DNA of 13,949 bases, taken from NCBI GenBank assembly GCA_021767985.1, contig JAASSH010000011.1, positions 1 through 13,949 on the forward strand, given 5' to 3'. The position numbers and the translations under genes were made by a program. The notes under the pieces were generated by a model, which had not been told where the DNA came from, made no database searches, and saw only the letters and a program-made list of their open reading frames with translations. Position 1 is the stretch's first letter. Each line of letters begins with the position of its first letter. Below, piece after piece: positions 5,992-13,949 of the stretch. Origin of the DNA: Gammaproteobacteria bacterium. GTDB taxonomy: Bacteria > Pseudomonadota > Gammaproteobacteria > GCA-001735895.

Positions 5992-8048
5992 AAGTCCTCA
6001 CCGGTGACTGCTGCGAATACCTGCACCGACCGGGCTTCGAGGGACACGCTGTTTAACATGGCTGTATCGGGTTCCGCGGTCACGGTCGAGAAGATGCAGC
6101 GCCAGCCGTGCGGCGTCGCGGGTAACTCGAAAGTGATTGGAGTGGCGCCAGCGTGGAAGGCCAGCACCAGCGTCGTCTGGTGCGGCGAATCGGCCTCGGC
6201 ATGGCTCAACAACATCGCGAAAAACTGACGTTGCGGGTCATGCCAGTCGGCATCCGTCATCGAACTGCCGTTATCCTGCAACCAGTCGATGCGGCTGTCA
6301 TGCACGAAACGGTCATAATGCAGCACGGCGTAGTGGTTGCGTAATTCTATCAGGCGTTTGACCATGTCATGCAGCCCGGAATTCGACTCCCGTAATGACC
6401 AGTCCAGCCAGTTCAGCTCGTTGTCCTGGCAGTACGCATTATTGTTACCCTGCTGACTGCGGCCTATCTCGTCGCCCGCGAGCAGCATCGGGGTACCCTG
6501 CGCCAGCAACAGCGTCGCGAGCAGGTTGCGGCTTTGCCGCTCCCGTAGCGAGACGATCATGGGATCGTCGGTAGCACCCTCGACGCCATGGTTATGGCTG
6601 AAATTAGCCTCGTGACCATCGCGGTTGTCTTCGCCGTTGGCTTCGTTGTGACGTTCGTTATAACTGACCAGGTCGGCGAGCGTGAAGCCGTCGTGACTGG
6701 TGATCAGGTTGATACTGGCCGACGGTTTGCGATCGTTATGCTCGAACAGTTCGTTCGAGCCATGCAGCGCGCTCGCGAAACCGGGCAGCTGACCGGCATC
6801 GCCGCGCCAGAAACGCCTGACAGTATCGCGAAAGCGATCGTTCCACTCCCCCCACTCGGCAGGGAAAGCACCCAGCTGGTAGCCACCCGGGCCGACGTCC
6901 CAGGGTTCAGCAATGAGCTTTACCCTGGACAACACGGGATCCTGCCGAATCTTCTCGAAGAATTGACCATGGCTGTCGAAACCGTGCTGTTCGCGACCGA
7001 GACTGACCGCCAGATCAAATCTGAAACCGTCGACATGCATCTCGTCGACCCAGTAACGCAGGCTGTCGATGATCATTTGTAAAACCCGTGGATGGTTCGC
7101 GTTCAGCGTGTTGCCGCAACCGGTGTCATTGATGTACTCGCGCGGGTCTTCGTCGAGCAGGCGATAGTAGCTGGCATTGTCGATTCCCCTGAAACTCAGC
7201 GTAGGGCCGGTGCGGTCACCCTCTGCGGTGTGGTTGTAGACCACATCGAGAATAACCTCGATGCCGGCGCGGTGAAGTTCGCGCACCATGGTCTTGAATT
7301 CATTGCGGTCACCGCTTTCGAGGTAGCGCGCCGCCGGCGCAAAATAACCCAGCGTATTGTAGCCCCAGTAATTGGCCAGGTTTTTCTCCACCAGGAATTT
7401 ATCGTCGACAAATTCGTGAACCGGCAGTAACTCGATTGTGGTTATACCCAGCGATTGCAGATAAGTGATGACATCGGCACAGGCGAGCGCGGAAAAACTG
7501 CCGCGTCTGGCGACATCGACCGCCGGATGCAGCCGGGTAAAGCCGCGCAGGTGAGTCTCGTAGATAATCGTCTTCGACCATGGAATTCGCGGCGGGCAAT
7601 CGCCCTGCCAGTCGAAGGTCTCGTCCACGACCACGGATTTTGGAACGTCAGCGGCGCTATCGCGGGTATCGGCCAGCCCGGACTGCGGGTCCTCGGGATC
7701 GTAACCGAACAGCGCGTTGCTCCAGTTGAGCGTCCCGTGCAACTGCCTGGCGTAAGGGTCGATTAATAATTTATGGTGGTTGAAGCGATGCCCGAGATCA
7801 GGGCGGTAAGGCCCGTAAACCCGGTACGCGTAAATCGTTCCCGGCCCCAGGTCAGGCAAGTAACCGTGCCAGACCTCGTCGGTAACACGGGGCAGTTCGT
7901 AGCGCGCGACTTCCTGTTCACCGTTTTCGTCGAACAGGCACAGCTCCACTTTCTCGGCATGCGCCGAAAACAGCGCAAAATTGACTCCGTGACCATCCCA
8001 GTTTGCACCCAGGGGCGAGGGTTTGCCCTCGTGCATGCCCTGCATCAT
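5982..8048 (-). CDS. glgX: Glycogen debranching enzyme (isoamylase type), GH13
   Basis: Hydrolyses alpha-1,6 branch stubs left on glycogen after phosphorylase has trimmed the outer chains, releasing maltotriose/maltotetraose. The protein has 688 residues, the usual GlgX length. A CBM48-like N-terminal domain (about 8-110, PLGANWDGHGVNFALFSAHA) precedes the GH13 barrel. Conserved regions are visible: DVVYNH (268-273), GFRFDLAVSLGR with nucleophile D345, LIAEPWDVGPGGY with acid E381, and TSHDGFTL with D453. GDEIGRSQQGNNNAYCQDN (525-543) is a GlgX-type motif. The start is ATG 8048 in an ATGA overlap with the glgP stop. An adjacent ATG at 8045 and another at 8036 are possible alternatives, the last directly before the conserved GKPSPLG. 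No strong ribosome site precedes it, so coupling to glgP translation is likely. Confidence 0.96.
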   Translation of the reverse strand: MMQGMHEGKPSPLGANWDGHGVNFALFSAHAEKVELCLFDENGEQEVARYELPRVTDEVWHGYLPDLGPGTIYAYRVYGPYRPDLGHRFNHHKLLIDPYARQLHGTLNWSNALFGYDPEDPQSGLADTRDSAADVPKSVVVDETFDWQGDCPPRIPWSKTIIYETHLRGFTRLHPAVDVARRGSFSALACADVITYLQSLGITTIELLPVHEFVDDKFLVEKNLANYWGYNTLGYFAPAARYLESGDRNEFKTMVRELHRAGIEVILDVVYNHTAEGDRTGPTLSFRGIDNASYYRLLDEDPREYINDTGCGNTLNANHPRVLQMIIDSLRYWVDEMHVDGFRFDLAVSLGREQHGFDSHGQFFEKIRQDPVLSRVKLIAEPWDVGPGGYQLGAFPAEWGEWNDRFRDTVRRFWRGDAGQLPGFASALHGSNELFEHNDRKPSASINLITSHDGFTLADLVSYNERHNEANGEDNRDGHEANFSHNHGVEGATDDPMIVSLRERQSRNLLATLLLAQGTPMLLAGDEIGRSQQGNNNAYCQDNELNWLDWSLRESNSGLHDMVKRLIELRNHYAVLHYDRFVHDSRIDWLQDNGSSMTDADWHDPQRQFFAMLLSHAEADSPHQTTLVLAFHAGATPITFELPATPHGWRCIFSTVTAEPDTAMLNSVSLEARSVQVFAAVTGEDLCL
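5989..6002 (-). promoter_or_regulatory. Ribosome binding site of malQ inside glgX
   Basis: On the minus strand GAGGA lies about 5 bases before the malQ ATG (5991-5989), within the last glgX codons. It is the only strong Shine-Dalgarno box among the four internal starts of the glycogen operon, so malQ may be translated more independently than glgB, glgP and glgX. Confidence 0.55.
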
Positions 8049-10558
8049 GTTAAATCGGATTTGCTCTCGACCGGCGACACGGGCTCGAGGTGCCAGATGT
8101 CTGAGTTGTATTCGCGGATGGTTCGGTCGGACGAGAAACGGCCGCTGGCGGCGCTATTGTAGATGCTCATTTTCGCCCATTGCTCGCGGTCCTGAAAGAC
8201 CCGGGAAACCTCGCGCTGGGCAGCTGCGAAACTGGCGAAATCGGCGGCAGTCATCCACGGGTCGTGCGGGCTTAGAATGGCGTTGATGACAGGATCGAAG
8301 ATCCCCGGTTCATGGATATTGTAGGCGCCGCTTTGTAAGGCACCCATGACGGCTGCAAGATCCTCGTCCGCCGCAACGATCGCCCCCGGTTGATAGTGGG
8401 TTCGCGTGCGCGCGACCTCGTCGGCGTCGAGCCCGAAAAGGAAGAAATTCTCTGGCCCGGCGGCCTCGCGGATTTCGATGTTGGCGCCATCGAGGGTGCC
8501 GATCGTCAGTGCACCGTTGATCATGAATTTCATGTTACCGGTGCCCGAGGCTTCCTTGCCAGCGGTCGAAATCTGCGCGGACAGGTCGCAGCCGGCACAT
8601 AGCGTTTCCATCGAGGTAATACGGTAGTTCGGCAGGAACACGAGCTGCAGCAGGCCGGCTGTTTGCGGATCGCTGTTGACCACGGTGGCGACGCTATTGA
8701 CCAGCTTGATGATGTTTTTCGCCATGACGTATCCCGGCGCCGCCTTGCCGCCGATGATGACCGCGCGCGGCGTCCAGTCCGCGGTGTCGCCGCGCTGGAT
8801 GCGCAGGTGCAGGTGGATCACGTGCAGCACGTTGAGCAACTGGCGTTTGTATTCGTGGATACGCTTGACCTGCACGTCGAACAGCGCATCGGGATTGAGG
8901 TCGACGCCACAATCCTGCCTGACCAGTGCGGCGACGCGCTGTTTATTAGCCTGCTTTACCGCCATCCAGCGCTCGCGAAACTCGTCATCCTCGGCAAAGG
9001 GCCGCAGCCCGGCAAGCTGCCCGAGGTCGGTTACCCAGCCCTCACCTATGCGCGACGAAATCAACTCTGCGAGCTCAGGATTACAGGCCTTGAGCCAGCG
9101 CCGCTGGGTCACACCGTTGGTTTTATTATTGATTTTATCGGGCCAGAACTCGTGAAAGTCGTGAAACAGACCCTGCTTGAGCAGCGTCGAATGCAGCTCG
9201 GCGACGCCGTTGACGGAAAAACTGCCGACGATCGCCAGGTGCGCCATGCGCACCACGGGGTCGGCATCGTTGCTGATCAGCGCCATGCGCTGATGACGAT
9301 GATCTTTTTTCGGCCAGCGTTCGCGCAGTTGCTCGAGAAACCGATGATTGATTTCACGAATGATTTCCATGATGCGCGGTACCAGTTGATCGAGCATGCG
9401 CACCGGCCAGCACTCGAGCGCTTCCGGTAACAGGGTGTGATTGGTGTAGGCCATGGTGCTGGTGGTAATGTGCCAGGCCGCGTCCCATTCCAGGGCGTGA
9501 ACATCCATCAACAGTCGCATCAGTTCGGCAACCGCGATACTCGGGTGCGTATCGTTCAGCTGGAAGCAATGCTTGTCGGCAAAACGGCTGAAATCTTCTC
9601 CGTTGCGATGGACCCATTGGCGCATCGCGTCCTGCAGGCTGGCCGAGGCGAGAAAATACTGCTGCCGCAGTCTCAGGTCCTTGCCATTCTCGCTAGAGTC
9701 GTTCGGATACAAAACCATGGTGATGTTCTCGGCCAGGGTCTTCGCGGCCACCGCCTCGACATAACTGCCGGCGTTGAATTCATCCAGGTTAAAGGCGTCG
9801 GTCGCCTCCGCGGACCAGAGTCGCAGTGTATTGACCGTGCCGTTGGCGTAGCCCGGCACCGGGATGTCGTAAGGCAGCGCCAGCACATCGTGGGTGTCGA
9901 TCCAGTGGGCGTGGCTGCGCCCGCTGTCATCGAATTCATGATGCACGCGCCCGCCGAACTTGACGACCTGGGTATACTCCGGGCGCTCGATTTCCCACGG
10001 GTGACCGCCGCGTAACCACGGATCCGGCTCTTCCAGCTGGTAGCCATGCTCGATGACCTGGCGGAACATGCCGTAGTGATAGCGAATACCGTAACCGATC
10101 ACCGGCAGCCCGAGCGTCGCGCAACTATCGAGAAAACAGGCGGCGAGACGTCCGAGACCGCCATTGCCGAGCCCGGCATCGTGCTCCTCGGCGGCAATTT
10201 CTTCTTCATCGAGTCCTAGCGCATTCAGCGCCTGCGACAACGGTTCGCTGATATCGAGATTCAACGCGGCGTTGCGCAGGCTGCGCCCGAGCAGGAACTC
10301 CATCGACAGGTAACAGACGCGGCGGCTATCGTGCTGCTCGTAGGCATGGCGCGTGTGATTGCTGGTTGCCATCAGCCGATCGCGCAGGGTCATCGCCAGC
10401 GCCAGAAACTGGTAGCGCGCCGAATGGCGGTAATTATCGCGCCCGAGCGTATGATTAAAATGACGCAGGAAGTCGGTCGCCAGGCTATCGCAATCGTTGG
10501 CCGGGAGGCCGATTGAATAAGTTCCACGGGATTCGTTAGTCGGTTTCGGTTCGGTCAT
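8045..10558 (-). CDS. glgP: Glycogen/maltodextrin phosphorylase, GT35
   Basis: Cytoplasmic PLP enzyme that removes glucose-1-phosphate from the non-reducing ends of glycogen. At 837 residues it is full length for the family. VCYLSMEFLLGRSL (81-94) and DAGLGNGGLGRLAACFLDS (127-145) are the N-terminal signatures. RIHEYKRQLLN (567-577) and NYRITSMETLCAGCDLSAQIS (644-664) lead into EASGTGNMKFMINGALTIG, where K677 is the expected PLP-binding lysine. There is no long N-terminal regulatory extension like that of animal phosphorylases, so control by phosphorylation is not expected. ATG 10558 lies 15 bases after the glgB stop and lacks a clear Shine-Dalgarno box. The gene overlaps glgX by 4 bases. It could be called malP by homology alone, but the operon context supports glgP. 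Confidence 0.97.
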   Translation of the reverse strand: MTEPKPTNESRGTYSIGLPANDCDSLATDFLRHFNHTLGRDNYRHSARYQFLALAMTLRDRLMATSNHTRHAYEQHDSRRVCYLSMEFLLGRSLRNAALNLDISEPLSQALNALGLDEEEIAAEEHDAGLGNGGLGRLAACFLDSCATLGLPVIGYGIRYHYGMFRQVIEHGYQLEEPDPWLRGGHPWEIERPEYTQVVKFGGRVHHEFDDSGRSHAHWIDTHDVLALPYDIPVPGYANGTVNTLRLWSAEATDAFNLDEFNAGSYVEAVAAKTLAENITMVLYPNDSSENGKDLRLRQQYFLASASLQDAMRQWVHRNGEDFSRFADKHCFQLNDTHPSIAVAELMRLLMDVHALEWDAAWHITTSTMAYTNHTLLPEALECWPVRMLDQLVPRIMEIIREINHRFLEQLRERWPKKDHRHQRMALISNDADPVVRMAHLAIVGSFSVNGVAELHSTLLKQGLFHDFHEFWPDKINNKTNGVTQRRWLKACNPELAELISSRIGEGWVTDLGQLAGLRPFAEDDEFRERWMAVKQANKQRVAALVRQDCGVDLNPDALFDVQVKRIHEYKRQLLNVLHVIHLHLRIQRGDTADWTPRAVIIGGKAAPGYVMAKNIIKLVNSVATVVNSDPQTAGLLQLVFLPNYRITSMETLCAGCDLSAQISTAGKEASGTGNMKFMINGALTIGTLDGANIEIREAAGPENFFLFGLDADEVARTRTHYQPGAIVAADEDLAAVMGALQSGAYNIHEPGIFDPVINAILSPHDPWMTAADFASFAAAQREVSRVFQDREQWAKMSIYNSAASGRFSSDRTIREYNSDIWHLEPVSPVESKSDLT

Positions 10559-10573
10559 AATTCGTTACTGCAA

Positions 10574-12739
10574 TCAGACAGGTTTCAGAATCAGGGTGGC
10601 CAGCGGCGGCAGGTTCAGCTTCAGCGATTGCTCGTGCCCGTGGGCACTGACCGGCTCGGTGCGCACCCTGCCCAGGTTGCCGATGCCGCTACCGCCGTAA
10701 TAATCGGCGTCGCTGTTGATCAGTTCGACATAGTCGCCAGACCGCGGCGCGCCGATGCGATAATCCTGCCGCGGAACCGGCGTCATGTTGCACACTACGA
10801 CAAGGAAATCAGCCGGGTCCTGGGCGCGCCGCTGAAACGAAATCACGCCCTGCTGATTATCGGTGCAATCGATCCATTCGAAGCCCCGGGAATCGAAATC
10901 GACTTCGTGGAGTGCCGGCGTATCGCGATAGAGCCGGTTGAGATCGCGCACCAGTTGCCGCACCCCGGCGTGTCGGGGTTGCTCCAGCAGGTGCCAGTCG
11001 AGCGAGGCATCGTGATTCCACTCACGCTCCTGGCCAAATTCGCTACCCATGAACATCAGTTTTTTCCCGGGATAGGCATACATGAAAGTATAGTAGAGCC
11101 GCAGGTTGGCAAACTTTTGCCACTTGTCGCCCGGCATGCGCGCGAAGATAGAACCCTTGCCATGGACGACCTCGTCGTGCGACAGCGGCAATACGAAATT
11201 CTCGCTGAATGCATACAGCAATCCGAAGGTAAGTTTGTCGTGGTGATAACTTCGATGAACGGGTTCCTCCCCAAAGTAATCGAGCGTATCGTGCATCCAG
11301 CCCATGTTCCATTTATAGCTGAAACCCAATCCGCCATTATAAACGGGATGCGATACCCCGGGCCAACTTGTCGACTCTTCGGCGATAGTTACGGCCCCGA
11401 GGGCATGAACATGCTCGTTCATGGTGCGTAAAAACGCGACCGCCTCCAGGTTTTCGTTACCGCCGTAGGGATTGGGCAGCCACTCGCCAGCGGCGCGCGA
11501 ATAGTCCAGGTAGAGCATCGAGGCGACCGCGTCGACGCGCAGCGCGTCGATGTGGTACTCCTCGATCCAGAAGGTGGCGCTGGCGAGCAGGTAATTGGCG
11601 ACCTCGGGGCGGCCGTAATTGAAGATCAGCGTACCCCAGTCGGGGTGCGCACCCTTGCGCGGATCTTCGTGCTCGTAAAGGTGGCTGCCATCGAAGTAAG
11701 CCAGTCCGAAATCGTCGCGCGGAAAATGTGCGGGCACCCAGTCCATGATGACGCCGATATTTCGCCGGTGACAGGCGTCGACCAGGTACTTGAAATCCTG
11801 CGGCCTGCCGAAACGGCTGGTCGGCGCGAACAGGCCCACCGGCTGGTATCCCCAGGATCCGTCGAAGGGGTGTTCGGTCACCGGCAGCAACTCGATATGG
11901 GTAAACGCCATGTCGGCGACATAGTCCACCAGGCTGTCGGCCAGCTGGCGATAATCGAGCACCCGGTTATGCTCCTGTCGACGCCAGGACCCGAGATGCA
12001 CCTCGTAGATCGACATCGGCTGATCGAGCGTGGTGCTGGCCTTGCGCCGGCCGATCCAGTCGTCGTCCTGCCACTGGTAGTTATCCTGGTGCACGATCGA
12101 CGCGTTGCCGGGCGAGCCTTCCATAAAGCGCGCGAATGGGTCGGCCTTGCGCGGCAGCAACCTGAATTTCGAATCGAGTAATTCGAACTTGTAATATTCT
12201 CCCGTCACGATTCCCGGGATAAAAATATCCCAGATGCCGTTGCCCGGATGAAATCGCATCGGGTGCCGGCGGCCGTCCCAGGTGTTGAATCCGCCGATAA
12301 CGCTGACGCGCGCGGCAGATGGCGCCCAGACCGCGAAATGCACACCGTCGACGCCGTTCATCTGCATCGGGTTGGCGCCGAGCTTGCTGTCGAGCCGCTG
12401 CAGGCTGCCTTCCCGCATCAGGTGACGGTCGAGATCGCCCAGCGGCGAAGGAAAACAATAGGGATCGTCGATCAGGCGGGAATTCTCGCCCTCGTAGAGG
12501 CGCAGCCGGTAGCTAACCACGGGCAGTGGCAAGCGCGCCTGGTAAAGGCCGTCGGCGTGCACCTTTTCCATCGTCGCGAGGACCTGGCCGTCGGCATCCA
12601 GCAGCTCGACCTGCTGCGCCTGTGGCTGCCAGCTGCGCACCACCCAGTTTTTCTGCGCGGCGTGCGGACCCAGAATCTTGAACGGATCCTTGTGGCGGCC
12701 CTGCGCAATGGCCTCGAAACTATCGTTTAGCGTCGTCAT
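10574..12739 (-). CDS. glgB: 1,4-alpha-glucan branching enzyme, GH13
   Basis: Cuts an alpha-1,4 chain and rejoins it as an alpha-1,6 branch, giving glycogen its structure. From ATG 12739 the protein has 721 residues, matching the long bacterial form. The N1 domain spans about 8-110, a CBM48 domain about 125-215 (GVHFAVWAPSAARVSVIGGF), then the GH13 barrel and a C-terminal beta domain. Motifs seen: DWVPAHFP (333-340), DALRVDAVASMLYLDYSR with nucleophile D403, TIAEESTSWPGVS with acid E454, and LSHDEVVHGKGS with D522. The frame is open 35 codons further upstream, to 12844, but that start would overlap glgA by ~94 bases and add an unrelated Arg-rich leader. ATG 12739, 11 bases after the glgA stop and directly before the conserved DSFEAIAQGRHKDPF, is preferred. 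No strong ribosome site is seen, so coupling to glgA is likely. Confidence 0.95.
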   Translation of the reverse strand: MTTLNDSFEAIAQGRHKDPFKILGPHAAQKNWVVRSWQPQAQQVELLDADGQVLATMEKVHADGLYQARLPLPVVSYRLRLYEGENSRLIDDPYCFPSPLGDLDRHLMREGSLQRLDSKLGANPMQMNGVDGVHFAVWAPSAARVSVIGGFNTWDGRRHPMRFHPGNGIWDIFIPGIVTGEYYKFELLDSKFRLLPRKADPFARFMEGSPGNASIVHQDNYQWQDDDWIGRRKASTTLDQPMSIYEVHLGSWRRQEHNRVLDYRQLADSLVDYVADMAFTHIELLPVTEHPFDGSWGYQPVGLFAPTSRFGRPQDFKYLVDACHRRNIGVIMDWVPAHFPRDDFGLAYFDGSHLYEHEDPRKGAHPDWGTLIFNYGRPEVANYLLASATFWIEEYHIDALRVDAVASMLYLDYSRAAGEWLPNPYGGNENLEAVAFLRTMNEHVHALGAVTIAEESTSWPGVSHPVYNGGLGFSYKWNMGWMHDTLDYFGEEPVHRSYHHDKLTFGLLYAFSENFVLPLSHDEVVHGKGSIFARMPGDKWQKFANLRLYYTFMYAYPGKKLMFMGSEFGQEREWNHDASLDWHLLEQPRHAGVRQLVRDLNRLYRDTPALHEVDFDSRGFEWIDCTDNQQGVISFQRRAQDPADFLVVVCNMTPVPRQDYRIGAPRSGDYVELINSDADYYGGSGIGNLGRVRTEPVSAHGHEQSLKLNLPPLATLILKPV

Positions 12740-12750
12740 GCGATAACGGA

Positions 12751-13949
12751 TCAGGATTGCCGGTACAGATACTTGAGATAAGCGTCGACGCTGTCGCCCC
12801 ATGCGAAGCGTTGCGCCGCGGCCGCTTTGCGCATCGCCTTCCATTTGGCGGGATGATCCTGGAACCGGGCCAGCGCGCGCTGCATCGTCGCAACCAGGTT
12901 GTCGGCCTGCTCGGTCGGGCTGTCGCCGCCGAAGGCAAACCCGGTTTCGTTATCGCGCACCGTATCGCGCAGGCCGCCGACGTGATGCACCAGGCAGGGC
13001 TGACCCGCGCGTAGCGCCAGCATCTGGCTGATCCCGCAGGGCTCGAACGAGCTCGGCATGAAGAACAGATCGCCGAGGTTGTAAAGCGCATCCGCCAGCT
13101 CGTCGGAGTAACCTCGCAAGAAAATAAAATTATCGAAACGGGCCGCCACGCCGGTCAGGAAGGTTTCGACCTCCGGATCTCCGCTGCCGATCATGATAAA
13201 CAAACCATGCTCGCCCAGGGTTTCCAGCACGCCATGCAGCGCCGGTTTGCCGCTACTGGTGGGCTCGCTCATCAGGCCGGTTTTTTGCGGCGTGATGCGG
13301 CCGATACTGGTCAACAACATGCCGGGGCGTTTGTATTTCAGCCGGTCGAGGCAGGATTGAGCGATGTAATGCGTGCTGCGCAAGGTCTGGGTTGCGCTGA
13401 TCCAGAGCGGCAGTTGAGTACGCATCAGGGTTAACAATGATTTCCAGCTGTAACCCGCTGTTTTCCTTTTCTTCGGGTACTCGCAGCCGTTCAAAATTCC
13501 GAATAATCGTTGCTGCGCCCGCGCCTCGACCAGGTCGGCCTCGAGGCCTTCGCCACCGTGATAACCGCGCCCTTCGACATCGCTGGCAGACAGAATTTCC
13601 TCGGCATAACTCGGCGATACGGCATGCACCGTATCGGCCAGTCGTATCGCCGCCGCCATCGGATTCACCGTTTCCGGCCAGCGCGGATCGACCAGTCGCT
13701 CGCGCTCGTAACTCAGCTCCGGATACCAGGCCTGCAGCGACGATTCGTCCTGCTCCAGCGGCCGCACTCCCTGCAGCGCGAGATTATGAATGCTGTAGGC
13801 ACACCAGATTTTCTGCAACGCCCGATGCCGCGGGTCGTAAGCGCGCAACACCAGCAGCAACGCGGTATGCCAGTCGTGCAAATGGATGACATCGACCTTG
13901 CCCAATACCGCCTTGCCGATTGCCTCGGCGGCGGCCGCACAGAACAGGG
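12751..13949 (-). CDS. glgA: Glycogen synthase (GT5), C-terminal part
   Basis: Adds glucose from ADP-glucose (or possibly UDP-glucose) to the growing glycogen chain. Only the C-terminal 398 residues are in the window. The frame is open to the right edge, and the visible protein begins LFCAAAAEAIGKAV, so the TTG at 13905 is not the start. VIHLHDWHTALLL (20-32) closes the N-terminal Rossmann domain. ETVNPMAAAIRLADTVHAVSPSYAEEI (92-118) and the Gly-rich YHGGEGLEADL are followed by LTSIGRITPQKTG (K222 aligning with the sugar-nucleotide lysine). PSSFEPCGISQMLALRAG carries the expected catalytic E302. The region between about 150 and 235 is unlike E. coli GlgA and matches a second form found in some other proteobacteria, as recalled from family knowledge. 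The gene is first of the visible operon. The N-terminal KxGGL site and the operon promoter are outside the window. Confidence 0.94.
   Translation of the reverse strand, partial: LFCAAAAEAIGKAVLGKVDVIHLHDWHTALLLVLRAYDPRHRALQKIWCAYSIHNLALQGVRPLEQDESSLQAWYPELSYERERLVDPRWPETVNPMAAAIRLADTVHAVSPSYAEEILSASDVEGRGYHGGEGLEADLVEARAQQRLFGILNGCEYPKKRKTAGYSWKSLLTLMRTQLPLWISATQTLRSTHYIAQSCLDRLKYKRPGMLLTSIGRITPQKTGLMSEPTSSGKPALHGVLETLGEHGLFIMIGSGDPEVETFLTGVAARFDNFIFLRGYSDELADALYNLGDLFFMPSSFEPCGISQMLALRAGQPCLVHHVGGLRDTVRDNETGFAFGGDSPTEQADNLVATMQRALARFQDHPAKWKAMRKAAAAQRFAWGDSVDAYLKYLYRQS

Noticed and set aside
8663..9430. 255-codon + strand frame opposite glgP
   Set aside because: Antisense shadow: the protein has no recognisable motif and the glgP frame is intact.
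10628..11431. 267-codon + strand frame opposite glgB
   Set aside because: Antisense shadow of an intact GH13 gene, with no ribosome site or family signal.
12740..12844. Longer glgB start at 12844
   Set aside because: It would overlap the glgA coding region by ~94 bases and add 35 residues without family similarity. ATG 12739 fits the known GlgB N-terminus.

Overview
The window looks like chromosomal DNA from a gammaproteobacterium, probably environmental and capable of low-oxygen growth. This is inferred from three things: a CusA-type efflux pump with an associated PII-like protein, a full-length glycogen operon with proteobacterial-type enzymes, and an FNR/Anr-like box. The genes at both edges are cut by the window. 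No rRNA, tRNA, CRISPR array, transposase or integrase was seen.

Left part (1-2552, + strand): the C-terminal ~745 residues of a CusA-like heavy-metal RND efflux pump are followed after 3 bases by a 102-residue PII-superfamily protein of the kind found beside metal pumps. The export-channel methionines of CusA are conserved, but the lysine of its proton relay is replaced by isoleucine.

Middle part (2553-3783): an AT-richer island. It holds a convergent gene (2795-3538, - strand) for a secreted, probably outer-membrane beta-barrel protein with an Asp/His-rich segment near its N-terminus. Its upstream region has a 9/10 match to the FNR/Anr box with class II promoter spacing. The two non-coding gaps each carry a nested inverted repeat with no assigned function.

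Right part (3784-13949, - strand): a tightly packed glycogen operon read right to left: glgA (partial) - glgB - glgP - glgX - malQ, with gaps of 11 and 15 bases and then overlaps of 4 and 10 bases. GlgA and GlgB build the branched polymer. GlgP shortens the outer chains, GlgX removes the resulting stubs, and MalQ disproportionates the released short maltodextrins so that they can re-enter GlgP. All visible catalytic residues are present. glgC (ADP-glucose pyrophosphorylase) is not in the window and could lie beyond the right edge. The glycogen genes are ordinary family members. The less explained material is in the left and middle parts.
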